A DNA stretch of 47,944 bases from Syntrophobacteraceae bacterium (GTDB taxonomy: Bacteria; Desulfobacterota; Syntrophobacteria; Syntrophobacterales; Syntrophobacteraceae). A program made the position numbers and the translations under genes. Each line of letters begins with the position of its first letter. Position 1 is the stretch's first letter. Location of the stretch: contig PLSV01000136.1 of assembly GCA_003165235.1 (NCBI GenBank), positions 1-47,944 on the forward strand. Reading direction: 5' to 3'. The notes beneath the pieces are model-generated. The model saw nothing but the letters and a program-made list of their open reading frames with translations, did not search any database and was not told the DNA's origin. Below are positions 9,089 through 17,644 of the stretch, in pieces.

Positions 9089-11329
9089 TTAGAGACCTTC
9101 TCCCGTTTCAGGTCGATTTTCACTCCATGGCCTGCTCTTGGCAAGTGAGTGGACCATGGAATACAGGTCCATGAACCATTGAACTTTGGGCCTTTCGTGC
9201 ACGGCATCCATTTGCTCCACCGCCTCCGATAACGTGCATGAAGTGATTGCGCCCTCTCTCAACCCGAATGCAAGGACTTCATCAGAGCCGTTTTTCAGCG
9301 ATTTCAAGAGTGCGCCTGCGGCTTCAGCGCCAATCCTGCACGCTAGGATTCTGTCGAACGCCGTCGGAAACCCGCCTCGCTGGACATGCCCCAGCACCAC
9401 ACTGCGCACCTCGAACTCATTATTGCTTTCCGCTTCGAGCAGCCTTCTCAGAAAATCCGTAGTGTAGTGAGGTGAAGCCTGTTCACTGCGCATGTATATG
9501 ACCATACGTTTTCCGCACTCGAAGCTGTCTCTGAGCTCTATGACGTCCTTGTTCAATTCGGTAAGGCTTATGCCTGTTTCAGGCAGGTAAGCCTTCTCGG
9601 CGCCCGTCGCCAAAGCGCCCATGAGCGCGAGAAACCCACATTCTTTTCCCATTACCTCCACTATGAACGCACGTTTTGTGGCGCCGGCCGTATGGCGAAT
9701 TTTATCGACCGCTTCGACAATGTTATTGAGAGCAGTATCGGAACCGATGCACAAATCGGTGCATGGAAGATTATTATCGATCGTAGCCGGTATTAGCATG
9801 ATAGGAATATCGAACTCGGGGAAACCGGACCTCATTTCCACAAACCGATGAATGTGCTGGTATGTGCCCCATCCTCCGATGGCGATGATTCCCTTTATAT
9901 TGTATTTTCTGATATTTTCCGCAATTCGGCCGAAGTCCCCCTGGAGCAGGTCGGACCGGGCGGTCCCGATATCCGAGCTTGGATGGCCTACCCAGCCAAG
10001 CAGTTCGTTCCAGTCGAGATGGATGAAATCGTCATGAATGAGCCCATAGAATTCATCCCTTGACCCGAGGACCTCGACGCCCTGATTAAGGAGGCATCTG
10101 GCGGCTGTGCAAAGTGCGGCGTCCATACCCGGTGAGTCGGCCCCGCCTGTCATGATGACGACCCTGCCCTGTTGCCCCGTTTCCAGAGCGGGAGTAATCT
10201 GAGTCAGGGTGTTCACGAGGTCGAGCATGCTCTGGAAGGCTTCTCCCCGAAGCTCCACGGCCTTCTTGAAATCGCCGCTTTCGATTTGCCTTCGCACCTC
10301 CCTGCTTTTTTCGACCACTTCGATCAGCGGCGTAGAAACGACCTTGTTTCTCCTTATTCCAACCATATGCCGGTGTATGACATCGGGCTCATCCATGAGC
10401 AGGTCAACCGCCGCGACACCGAGCCGGGTCGCAAGAATTCGGTCAAAAGCCGTCGGGGATCCCCCGCGCTGAACGTGCCCAAGCACGGTAAGACGCACCT
10501 CTATCCCAAGCTTTTCGACCAGTATGCTCCGCACATCGTTGGATCCTATGAGCAGTCCGTCAGGATGCCTGGCGCCCTCGGCAACCACCACCATCTGATG
10601 AGGCCTTCCGATTTTCCGGGCCTTGTCGAGACTCTCAACCATCTTTTGATGCCAGCGCAAGTCGAGTTCCTCTTCGGGAATGAGCACCCAGGACGCCCCG
10701 GTCGCCAAAGTGCCGGCAAGCGCAAGGTAGCCGCAGTTTCGCCCCATTGTCTCGATGACGAATGTGCGCTGGTGGGAAGCAGCAGTTGATGACAGATCGT
10801 CTATCGCACGCACGATGTGATTTAAGGCGGAATCGACGCCTATGGCCATATCTGCGCCGGTCAGGTCATTATCTATGGAGCCGGGGAGCCCAACGACCTG
10901 GAGCATCGGAATTTGCGATGCCGGAGGATAGAGGTCAGGATGGGCGGCGACTATCTTTTCGACGTGTTCGGGCCATTCGGTTGAGAGCACGTGCGCTCCC
11001 ATAAGGGAACCGTCGCCGCCGATCACTACCAGCGCTTCTATGCCGCGCTCCAGTATGTTCTCCACTGCGCGACGCCTGCCCTCCACGGTCTTGAAGTGCT
11101 CCGAACGGGCTGTTCCAAGGAAAGTCCCTCCCTGCTGGAGAATGTTGCCAACCTCCTGCCAGTTAAGACGTTTTATCTGGTCGCCACCCCGGAGCAGACC
11201 CTCGTATCCGTAATATATGCCGTATACCTCAAGGCCCCTGTCCATGGCGCGGCGAACGGCGGCGCGCACCCCCGCGTTCATCCCGGGAGAATCCCCGCCG
11301 CTGGTCATTACCCCCAGAGCTTTAATCAT
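9089..11329 (-). CDS. pfkA: Tandem-duplicated 6-phosphofructokinase
   Basis: At 746 aa this is twice the bacterial PfkA length. The N-terminal half keeps the nucleotide loop GGDGS (residues 104-108, the ATP-type signature) and the catalytic PGSIDND motif with Asp153. The C-terminal half (from about residue 395, starting MTGGADSPGMDA) is a second PFK domain with GGWGT in place of GGDGS and PATIDNN in place of the usual motif. Both halves keep the GHVQRGG(S/F)PTAFDRILA segment. The enzyme phosphorylates fructose 6-phosphate in glycolysis. The arrangement (active N half, altered C half) resembles eukaryotic PFK, where the second half became allosteric. I infer that the C half is regulatory. It is transcribed alone, convergent with the small membrane-protein gene. 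Confidence 0.92.
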   Translation of the reverse strand: MIKALGVMTSGGDSPGMNAGVRAAVRRAMDRGLEVYGIYYGYEGLLRGGDQIKRLNWQEVGNILQQGGTFLGTARSEHFKTVEGRRRAVENILERGIEALVVIGGDGSLMGAHVLSTEWPEHVEKIVAAHPDLYPPASQIPMLQVVGLPGSIDNDLTGADMAIGVDSALNHIVRAIDDLSSTAASHQRTFVIETMGRNCGYLALAGTLATGASWVLIPEEELDLRWHQKMVESLDKARKIGRPHQMVVVAEGARHPDGLLIGSNDVRSILVEKLGIEVRLTVLGHVQRGGSPTAFDRILATRLGVAAVDLLMDEPDVIHRHMVGIRRNKVVSTPLIEVVEKSREVRRQIESGDFKKAVELRGEAFQSMLDLVNTLTQITPALETGQQGRVVIMTGGADSPGMDAALCTAARCLLNQGVEVLGSRDEFYGLIHDDFIHLDWNELLGWVGHPSSDIGTARSDLLQGDFGRIAENIRKYNIKGIIAIGGWGTYQHIHRFVEMRSGFPEFDIPIMLIPATIDNNLPCTDLCIGSDTALNNIVEAVDKIRHTAGATKRAFIVEVMGKECGFLALMGALATGAEKAYLPETGISLTELNKDVIELRDSFECGKRMVIYMRSEQASPHYTTDFLRRLLEAESNNEFEVRSVVLGHVQRGGFPTAFDRILACRIGAEAAGALLKSLKNGSDEVLAFGLREGAITSCTLSEAVEQMDAVHERPKVQWFMDLYSMVHSLAKSRPWSENRPETGEGL

Positions 11330-11595
11330 GGCGCCTTTCCTCGTATGACAGACTTGTTAACAACACTAAGCGATCATTTGGTGAAAAGCTCTCGCGGGCA
11401 TCCCTATGCGACCAGTGATGCATAGCCCGGAAGACATCCCCTGAAGTGTCTAATCTGGTCATTCATCTTACCGCTTAGGCGGAAGTCTTACGCGCTGGGC
11501 GTTCGCGGGATGCCTTTTCCCCGCAAATCGTCTCGAAATCCGCCAAAGGAAGATACACGATTTTTCGCACAGCTCATAGGAAAGTATCATTCGAA

Positions 11596-11615
11596 GATGG
11601 AAAATGTTTTCCATC
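11596..11615. promoter_or_regulatory. Perfect 20-bp palindrome upstream of manC
   Basis: GATGGAAAA-TG-TTTTCCATC is a perfect inverted repeat with 9-bp arms, centred about 120 bases before the manC start, in the 396-base gap between pfk and manC. The short AT-rich centre is typical of a protein operator rather than a terminator, as no T-run follows. The same gap shows no other clear feature. Confidence 0.45.
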
Positions 11616-11725
11616 GAAGTTATAAAAGCAGGGCAAAACATATTCCTGAAATGGCGCCTTTCTCCTCGGCGCACTGGAGTGTGCTCACAAAGCTTATCTT
11701 TGACCCAAATGAGAGGCGGACGGCA

Positions 11726-13150
11726 ATGATAGTGCCCGTAATCTTGTCCGGTGGCGTGGGAGCCAGGTTGTGGCCCCTTTCAAGAGAGCATCTGCCAAAA
11801 CAGTTGATGCCGCTCCTGGGAGGAGAACACTCCCTTTTTCAAAAGACACTTATGCGCCTGTCGAAAATTGCCGGAACAGCGCCCCCCATAATTGTGTGCA
11901 ACCAAAACCACCGCTTCATGGCGGCAGCGCAGATTCAGGCGCTTAGCATGACTTATTCGGATATCATCCTCGAACCTGTCGGCCGGAACACCTGCCCGGC
12001 AATTACCGTGGGCGCGCTGGCCGCTGTGAAAAACGGCGAAGACCCCGACCTGCTTGTTCTTCCTGCGGACCATCTCATCCGGGAAGATGACCTTTTTGCA
12101 TCGGCCGTTCAGCAAGGAAGCGAACTTACATCGGATGGCAAAATCATAACTTTCGGGATCGTTCCCGACAGACCGGAAACCGGTTACGGGTACATCCGCA
12201 AGGGGCAATGTGTTCCGGGACACTCAAACGGAACGGCCTGCTTGGTTCGCGAATTCTCTGAGAAGCCCGACTATGAAAAAGCATGCTCCTATGTGGACTC
12301 AAATGAGTACTTCTGGAACAGCGGCATGTTCATGTTCCGGGCCTCTGTTTTTCTTGAAGAACTGGGCCGGCTTGCCCCCGAAATTCTCAGCGCCTGCCGT
12401 CAGTCATATCAAAAGGCCATACGGGACCTGGACTTCACTCGCCTTGAGGAGGGCGCTTTTGCCTCGTGTCCGAATATTTCCCTGGACTATGCAGTTATGG
12501 AAAAAACGCCGCATGCGGTCGTAATTCCCCTGACAGTGGGCTGGAGTGATGTTGGGAGCTGGCTGTCGCTTCATGAAGTGTGCGAAAAAGACGAGTGCCG
12601 CAACGTTGTCGAAGGAGACGTTTTACTTGAAGATGTCCGCAACTGCTATATACATTCGGAAAACAGGCTCATTGCGGCCCTCGGCATTGAAAACCAGATA
12701 ATCATCGAGACTAAGGACGCGGTGCTGGTTTCATCGATCGAACGTTCCCAGGATGTTAAGCTCATTGTCGGCAGACTCAAAGAGCAAATGAGGGAGGAAG
12801 CGTTTTCTCATTCCCGGACTTACCGTCCATGGGGCTCTTACGAGTCCATCGATACCGGCGATCGCTTCAAGGTGAAGCGTATAACCGTAAATCCAGGCGC
12901 CTGTCTTTCTCTTCAGATGCATTACCACAGGGCTGAACACTGGATCGTGGTGAGGGGAACCGCCCGCATAGTTAAGGGCCAGGAGGAATTCCTGCTCAAT
13001 GAAGACCAAAGCACATACATTCCCTGGGGCACGCAGCATCGCCTGGAAAACCCCGGTAAAATACCCCTGGAACTAATTGAGGTCCAGTCCGGCAGCTACC
13101 TCGGAGAAGACGATATCCGCCGGTTTGACGATAGATACGGACGCTGCTGA
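11726..13150 (+). CDS. manC: Mannose-1-phosphate guanylyltransferase / mannose-6-phosphate isomerase
   Basis: A 474-aa bifunctional enzyme making GDP-mannose for surface polysaccharide. ATG 11726 is chosen because GAGAGGCGG precedes it and the family's N-terminus (MIVPVILSGG) begins there; the frame is open further upstream without resemblance. The nucleotidyltransferase signature LSGGVGARLWPLSRE..PKQ (residues 7-26) and FVEKPxx-like FSEKPD are present. The C-terminal cupin (about 350-470; RPWGSYES, RITVNPGACLSLQMHYHRAEHW) is the isomerase part. No other polysaccharide genes lie nearby, so it appears to be a single-gene unit possibly controlled by the palindrome at 11596-11615. Confidence 0.95.
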   Translation: MIVPVILSGGVGARLWPLSREHLPKQLMPLLGGEHSLFQKTLMRLSKIAGTAPPIIVCNQNHRFMAAAQIQALSMTYSDIILEPVGRNTCPAITVGALAAVKNGEDPDLLVLPADHLIREDDLFASAVQQGSELTSDGKIITFGIVPDRPETGYGYIRKGQCVPGHSNGTACLVREFSEKPDYEKACSYVDSNEYFWNSGMFMFRASVFLEELGRLAPEILSACRQSYQKAIRDLDFTRLEEGAFASCPNISLDYAVMEKTPHAVVIPLTVGWSDVGSWLSLHEVCEKDECRNVVEGDVLLEDVRNCYIHSENRLIAALGIENQIIIETKDAVLVSSIERSQDVKLIVGRLKEQMREEAFSHSRTYRPWGSYESIDTGDRFKVKRITVNPGACLSLQMHYHRAEHWIVVRGTARIVKGQEEFLLNEDQSTYIPWGTQHRLENPGKIPLELIEVQSGSYLGEDDIRRFDDRYGRC

Positions 13151-13361
13151 TCGCGTCTTCGGTATAATTTGCAATTCGATGTAGACTTCAGGATCGGTTT
13201 CAGCGTCTTTAACATTCAAAATACAGCGCTTGAATCATGCCTTGGTTCAGCAATGAGGCGCGGTTTTAACGGTTGTTGAAGATGTTTATCTCAACTGCTA
13301 TTTGCGGAGATGAGTTGGAATGCTTTCCGTATTTCTTGCTCGATCCAAAGAGGAGTAACGC

Positions 13362-14021
13362 ATGAAAACATGGGAATGGTCATTGAAGATTCTCACAATC
13401 GCGTTTGCAGCCGTCCTCCTTGGAGGCTGCGCCACAACGCCTTACGGCCCGTACTACACGGCCAGCACACCCCCTCCCGCACCCCCTCCCGAGTCTAACC
13501 AAGCCCCAGCGCCGGATGAAGCCAATTATCTGAGCGTCGGCCCGCAGGACCGTTTCTATTTAATGCACGTCGAAAACAGCACCCCCTTCGGAGCACGTTT
13601 CCCGCAGGCTCATCGGGTCCTTTATGAGAAAGGATATGACCAGGTGAGAAGACAAGGGGAGGCTGATTTTGCGCTTGATATTGCGCTCACTATGGAGGCC
13701 CTGGACAACCCGGACTTAAGGGCAGAACACCTTTTAGGCGGGGCGATTCTCGGCGCTGCAACAGGCGCGCTCCTCGGTGCGATAGCCCACGCTCCGGTTA
13801 CCGGGACGATTGCCGGAGCGGCGGGCGGCGGCTTCCTTGGGTTGGCCGCTCCAGCGAACACTCCCATGGTCAGGATCGATATCCACACACAAAGTTTCCG
13901 CGACCGGACGGTGTCGTCTAAAAGCGTCGTGCTGGACATGGCCCATGTTCCGCCCTATGACGTCCCGCGCGCAATCGATATGCAAATTTCGAGAATGCTC
14001 CAGACGCTTCCGACGAAATAG
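13362..14021 (+). CDS. Glycine-zipper lipoprotein
   Basis: A 219-aa protein. The start has a strong ribosome site (AGAGGAGT). The signal sequence ends in the lipobox LLGGC with Cys23 as the lipidation site. A proline-rich linker (about 33-50) follows. A Gly/Ala-rich membrane-like hairpin (about 124-165, GGAILGAATGALLGA and GTIAGAAGGGFLG) resembles glycine-zipper 2TM segments. The flanking parts are soluble, with no recognised catalytic motif. Such proteins sit in the outer membrane or bridge the envelope, but the role here is unknown. It may be transcribed separately from manC, as 211 bases lie between them. Confidence 0.8.
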   Translation: MKTWEWSLKILTIAFAAVLLGGCATTPYGPYYTASTPPPAPPPESNQAPAPDEANYLSVGPQDRFYLMHVENSTPFGARFPQAHRVLYEKGYDQVRRQGEADFALDIALTMEALDNPDLRAEHLLGGAILGAATGALLGAIAHAPVTGTIAGAAGGGFLGLAAPANTPMVRIDIHTQSFRDRTVSSKSVVLDMAHVPPYDVPRAIDMQISRMLQTLPTK

Positions 14022-14051
14022 GCCCTGACCGGACGCTTTGAACTGTCTTAC

Positions 14052-14087
14052 GAAAAAACCCCCTGCCGATTCGAATCCGCAGGGGGT
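14052..14087 (-). terminator. Intrinsic terminator of the sdh/frd operon
   Basis: Read on the minus strand, GC-AGGGGG pairs with CCCCCT-GC around a self-complementary GATTCGAATC centre, followed directly by TTTTTTCG. It lies about 60 bases after the iron-sulfur subunit stop. The stem might also stop the convergent lipoprotein transcript, but no T-run is present on that side. Confidence 0.8.
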
Positions 14088-14145
14088 CTAATTCCGGATA
14101 TCCACAATGGCGGGCGACTACGCCCGGTATTTCCCCTCAGGCCGT

Positions 14146-14898
14146 CTATCTCTTCTCAGCCCTCTGGAAAAGATGCTTCACCTGGGAGAAGCCCATCTTG
14201 CGGCGGAGCATGCCTAACTGGTCCTGGAGCGGGATTTTCTTCGGACACATGTCCTCGCATCCGAGAAGCCCCAGGCAGCCGAAGATTCCGTCCTCGTTTC
14301 CCACTACCTCGAAATACTCGTCGTTGCTTCTCTCATCGCGCGGGTCCATCATAAACCGGGCAACCCTGTTGAAGGCGGTCGCTCCCATGAATCCATCGGG
14401 CAACATGTTCGCCTTTCCGCAGGCGGCCACACAGCAGCCACATTCGATACAGCGCTCGAGTTCGTAAATCTCCTCGGCGAGCGCGTTGTCCATACGCGCT
14501 TCTTCCTCGTTTGGCTTGAATGGCTTATCAGTATGGACCCAGGACTGCACCTTCTCGTTCATCCCGCGGAACCATGTGCCCGTGTCGACCGAGAGGTCCC
14601 CGATCAGCTTGAATACAGGCATCGGCATGAGCGTGATCTCGTTGGGCAGCTTCTTGGTCTTGGTATGGCATGCAAGGTCGGGGCGCCCGTTTATCATCAT
14701 GGCGCATGAGCCGCAAATGCCGGCCCTGCACATGAAATCGAACATGACGGTTGGGTCCTGTTCTTCCCTGATGCGGTTAAGAGCAATGAAAAGAGTCATG
14801 GCCTCGGTTTCCTCGAGATAATACGCATCCATGTGCGGAACCGAAGCCGGGTCCTCCGGGTTAAATCTGAATATGTTGAACTTTAGAGTCCGTCCCAT
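14146..14898 (-). CDS. sdhB: Succinate dehydrogenase/fumarate reductase iron-sulfur subunit
   Basis: A 250-aa electron-transfer subunit between the flavoprotein and the membrane cytochrome. Its cysteines give all three centres: [2Fe-2S] (C57, C62, C65, C77), [4Fe-4S] (C149, C152, C155, with C154 also present) and [3Fe-4S] (C207, C213, with CP at 217-218). ATG 14898 follows GAGAGGTG; a TTG one codon earlier is less likely. It is the last gene of the C-A-B operon, 19 bases after the flavoprotein stop, with a terminator beyond it. Order and subunit type match the Wolinella/Bacillus class. In syntrophs this enzyme oxidises succinate or reduces fumarate; the direction cannot be told from sequence. 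Confidence 0.95.
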   Translation of the reverse strand: MGRTLKFNIFRFNPEDPASVPHMDAYYLEETEAMTLFIALNRIREEQDPTVMFDFMCRAGICGSCAMMINGRPDLACHTKTKKLPNEITLMPMPVFKLIGDLSVDTGTWFRGMNEKVQSWVHTDKPFKPNEEEARMDNALAEEIYELERCIECGCCVAACGKANMLPDGFMGATAFNRVARFMMDPRDERSNDEYFEVVGNEDGIFGCLGLLGCEDMCPKKIPLQDQLGMLRRKMGFSQVKHLFQRAEKR

Positions 14899-14917
14899 CA
14901 AAACACCTCTCGCTTTG

Positions 14918-16777
14918 CTAGTTGGTTTCCGGCTTTGGAATGCAGATCTCGGGGTCTTCGGTGCAAATTATCTTTGTAGAACCATACCCTCTCTCACCTG
15001 GCGGAATCTCCCAGACCGTTGAAGGCTTCTCGTATTCCAGGGTCGGCAGCGTGTCTTTTTCACTCTTCCAGTAGGCCAGAGTACGCTTCAACCAGTCTCT
15101 GTCATTGCGTTCCGGGTAGTCTTCGCGTGCATGCGCTCCACGGCTCTCGGTTCTCATCAGCGCCCCGTAGGCGATACACATTGCAAGCCGCAGCATTCCG
15201 GGCGTCCGCAGGGCCACTCCCAGTTCGGGATTTGGGCCGTACGTGCTGGTGGAGCGAAGCCCCAAATTTTTCGCACGCTCGTAGATCACCTGCAGCTTAT
15301 CGACGGCAGCCTTGAGATCCTCTTGCTTGCGGAAAATACCTACTCCTTCCATAAGCGCATCGCCCATCGCCGCACGGAGTTCGTAAGCGCTTTCTTTCCC
15401 GCTCCCGCGAATAAGGCTCTCAATCCTTTCCTGCTGCTTCTTGACTGCATCCCTGACAACACCTGTCTTGAAATCGCCCTGGTAGCCATGAAGGAACTCC
15501 ACTATCTTGTCGCCAACAATCCTTCCGGCCACAATGGTCTCGGCCAGTGAGTTCCCACCGAGGCGGTTAAATCCGTGCATATCCCAGCACGCAGCCTCGC
15601 CTGCCGAATAAAGGCCCTTGAGGCCGTAAGCGGCGCCGTCCTTGTTTGTGCGAACCCCGCCCATGCTGTAATGCTGGCATGGACGAACAGGGATCAACTG
15701 GGTAATCGGGTCTCGATCCAGGAACTCGTTGCATATCTCTTCGACTTCGCGGAGCTTAGTCTTGATATGATGCGCCCCCAAATGGCGGATGTCCAGCCAC
15801 AAGTGAGGCCCGTAAGGGCTCGGCACCCCTTTGCCGATCCTCATGTGATGAAACATCCAGCGGGAAACTACGTCGCGTGAGGCAAGCTCCTGCTTCCCGG
15901 GCTCGTAAATTTGCATGAATCTTTCTTCATTGACGTCTTTGAGCGTTCCGCCGTCACCGCGGCAGCCTTCGGTCACCAGGATGTTGGTGGGAACGATCCC
16001 CGTTGGGTGGAACTGCACTGCCTCCGGGTTTCCAATGGGGACAAGGCCGGTGTCAAGCGCGATTGCTGCGCCGTCACCCCAGCAGATTACCGCATTGGTG
16101 CTTTCGCGGTAAAGTTTGCCGTAACCTCCTGTGGCGATCAACGTCGCCTTGGCCAGGTATGTCCTCAGCTTGCCTGTCTTCAGGCAGCGGGCCACAACGC
16201 CTGTGCAAGTCGCGCCGTCATGGATCAGGGACAGCACCTCAACCCTGTCGTGGACGGTTACGCCCAGGCGAACGACTTCATTGTCCATCGTGAAAAGAAG
16301 AGTATGACCGGTTCCGTCCGACGTGTAACAGGTGCGCCATTTGGCCGTCCCGCCGAAATCGCGGGCGGCGATTGTGCCCTCTTTCTCTTCCTTCTCAGTC
16401 TTCTCGTATTGTTTTCCCGCCTTATAGTACATGCCTTTTCCGGGGACCACCCGGTTCCAGGGAATGCCCCAGAACGCCATTTCTCGAACGGCGATCGGCG
16501 CAGTCTCAACGAAAAGCCGCGCGACTTCCTGATCGCACCCCCAGTCGGACCCTTTAACAGTATCGGCAAAATGGACGTCCGGGCAGTCGCCCTCGCCCAT
16601 GCAGCAGTTCCCCAGAGACGCCTGCATTCCGCCCTGAGCGGCGGAAGAGTGGGAACGCCTCGGCGGAACAATACTCAAGCAGATAGTCTCAAATCCTGCT
16701 GAAGCCGCCGCCACCGCCACACGCTCGCCTGCCAGGCCCGCTCCGACGCATAAGAGATCAGTGTAGAAGGTATCCAA
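14918..16777 (-). CDS. sdhA: Succinate dehydrogenase/fumarate reductase flavoprotein subunit
   Basis: A 619-aa catalytic subunit that interconverts succinate and fumarate. It starts with TTG, well placed after AAGGAG. The FAD-binding GAGLAG motif is at residues 12-17, and His43 in HSSAAQGG is the expected covalent-FAD histidine. Also visible are the substrate/active-site segments FHPTGI, ASRDVVSRW and HYSMGGVRTN, and the capping motif NRLGGNSLAE. The gene lies between the cytochrome b subunit (10-base gap) and the iron-sulfur subunit (19-base gap). Its domain layout is the usual one, with no truncation. No signal peptide is present, so the active site faces the cytoplasm. Confidence 0.95.
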   Translation of the reverse strand: MDTFYTDLLCVGAGLAGERVAVAAASAGFETICLSIVPPRRSHSSAAQGGMQASLGNCCMGEGDCPDVHFADTVKGSDWGCDQEVARLFVETAPIAVREMAFWGIPWNRVVPGKGMYYKAGKQYEKTEKEEKEGTIAARDFGGTAKWRTCYTSDGTGHTLLFTMDNEVVRLGVTVHDRVEVLSLIHDGATCTGVVARCLKTGKLRTYLAKATLIATGGYGKLYRESTNAVICWGDGAAIALDTGLVPIGNPEAVQFHPTGIVPTNILVTEGCRGDGGTLKDVNEERFMQIYEPGKQELASRDVVSRWMFHHMRIGKGVPSPYGPHLWLDIRHLGAHHIKTKLREVEEICNEFLDRDPITQLIPVRPCQHYSMGGVRTNKDGAAYGLKGLYSAGEAACWDMHGFNRLGGNSLAETIVAGRIVGDKIVEFLHGYQGDFKTGVVRDAVKKQQERIESLIRGSGKESAYELRAAMGDALMEGVGIFRKQEDLKAAVDKLQVIYERAKNLGLRSTSTYGPNPELGVALRTPGMLRLAMCIAYGALMRTESRGAHAREDYPERNDRDWLKRTLAYWKSEKDTLPTLEYEKPSTVWEIPPGERGYGSTKIICTEDPEICIPKPETN

Positions 16778-16787
16778 TTTCAGCTCC

Positions 16788-17459
16788 TTACATTACTCTA
16801 ACGATAAAAAAGAATGTGAACAGAGTGACAAGCCCTATGGCGATCATTACTATGGTGAGCTTGTTTTCGAAGCCATGCAGCGCTTCGCGGTTAGATCTCT
16901 TTATAAATCCCCATTTTACGCCGATTCTGTATATTCCGATCCCGACATGAAGCTCTATCATAGGGAGCAGGACCAAGTAAAAGGCAAGCCACCATCCGGT
17001 CTGAACTCTTGCGGCGCTCTTAGCGGCGGTTATTGGCAGATTGGTGAGCACCGTCCACATGTGGATACACCCCATGATCAGAATTATGAAAGCGGTCACC
17101 GCCTGGATCATCCACAACCAGGTATCGAAGTGGTTGAAATTGACGGTGTGCCTCCACATCGCCTTCTGTTCACGGGCACGGAAGGGAAGCTTGCGGGCTG
17201 CCAGCACAAAATGAACCAGCATCGTCAGGGCAATGAGCGGACCGCCGATTTGAGCCATATAAGTGGCTTCAAAGAAATGAGCTATCCAGTCCATCACCCT
17301 GCCCTGGAGCCCAATGAGGTAGAAGTTAACACTGGCTACCAGAATCATGTGGCACCACATGAACGCCACGAGTCCGACTCCGGTAAGCATTTGGAGCAAA
17401 TCCAAATACGCCTCAGTTCGAACAGGTTCCACTCGAGCAATAGTTTGATCCGCCATCAT
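16788..17459 (-). CDS. sdhC: Succinate dehydrogenase/fumarate reductase cytochrome b subunit
   Basis: A 223-aa membrane anchor with about five transmembrane segments, the class with one large subunit and two haem b groups (Wolinella FrdC type). Histidines lie in the hydrophobic segments FMWCHMILV, TMLVHFVLA, IMGCIHMWTV and IELHVGIG and are the likely haem ligands. It exchanges electrons with menaquinone. It is the first gene of the operon, and a ribosome site GGAG lies upstream. The leader (17460-17644) contains a TTGACT -35-like hexamer around 17565 on the minus strand, but no convincing -10 partner. Confidence 0.92.
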   Translation of the reverse strand: MMADQTIARVEPVRTEAYLDLLQMLTGVGLVAFMWCHMILVASVNFYLIGLQGRVMDWIAHFFEATYMAQIGGPLIALTMLVHFVLAARKLPFRAREQKAMWRHTVNFNHFDTWLWMIQAVTAFIILIMGCIHMWTVLTNLPITAAKSAARVQTGWWLAFYLVLLPMIELHVGIGIYRIGVKWGFIKRSNREALHGFENKLTIVMIAIGLVTLFTFFFIVRVM

Positions 17460-17644
17460 CTTCCGTCAACTCCTGAATAGGTGTTGTGAGGTGGGTTAAA
17501 AGACGCCAAAATCCGCGCGCACACTATGAGCAAATGACAGAATATCCTAGAAGTCAAGCACTTTTTGTCGCAACTCTGCAGACAGCAGAGCGCCTATAGC
17601 CGAAGAGGTGACTTAGGTAGTTTTCGTCATCCAATGCCGGTTCT

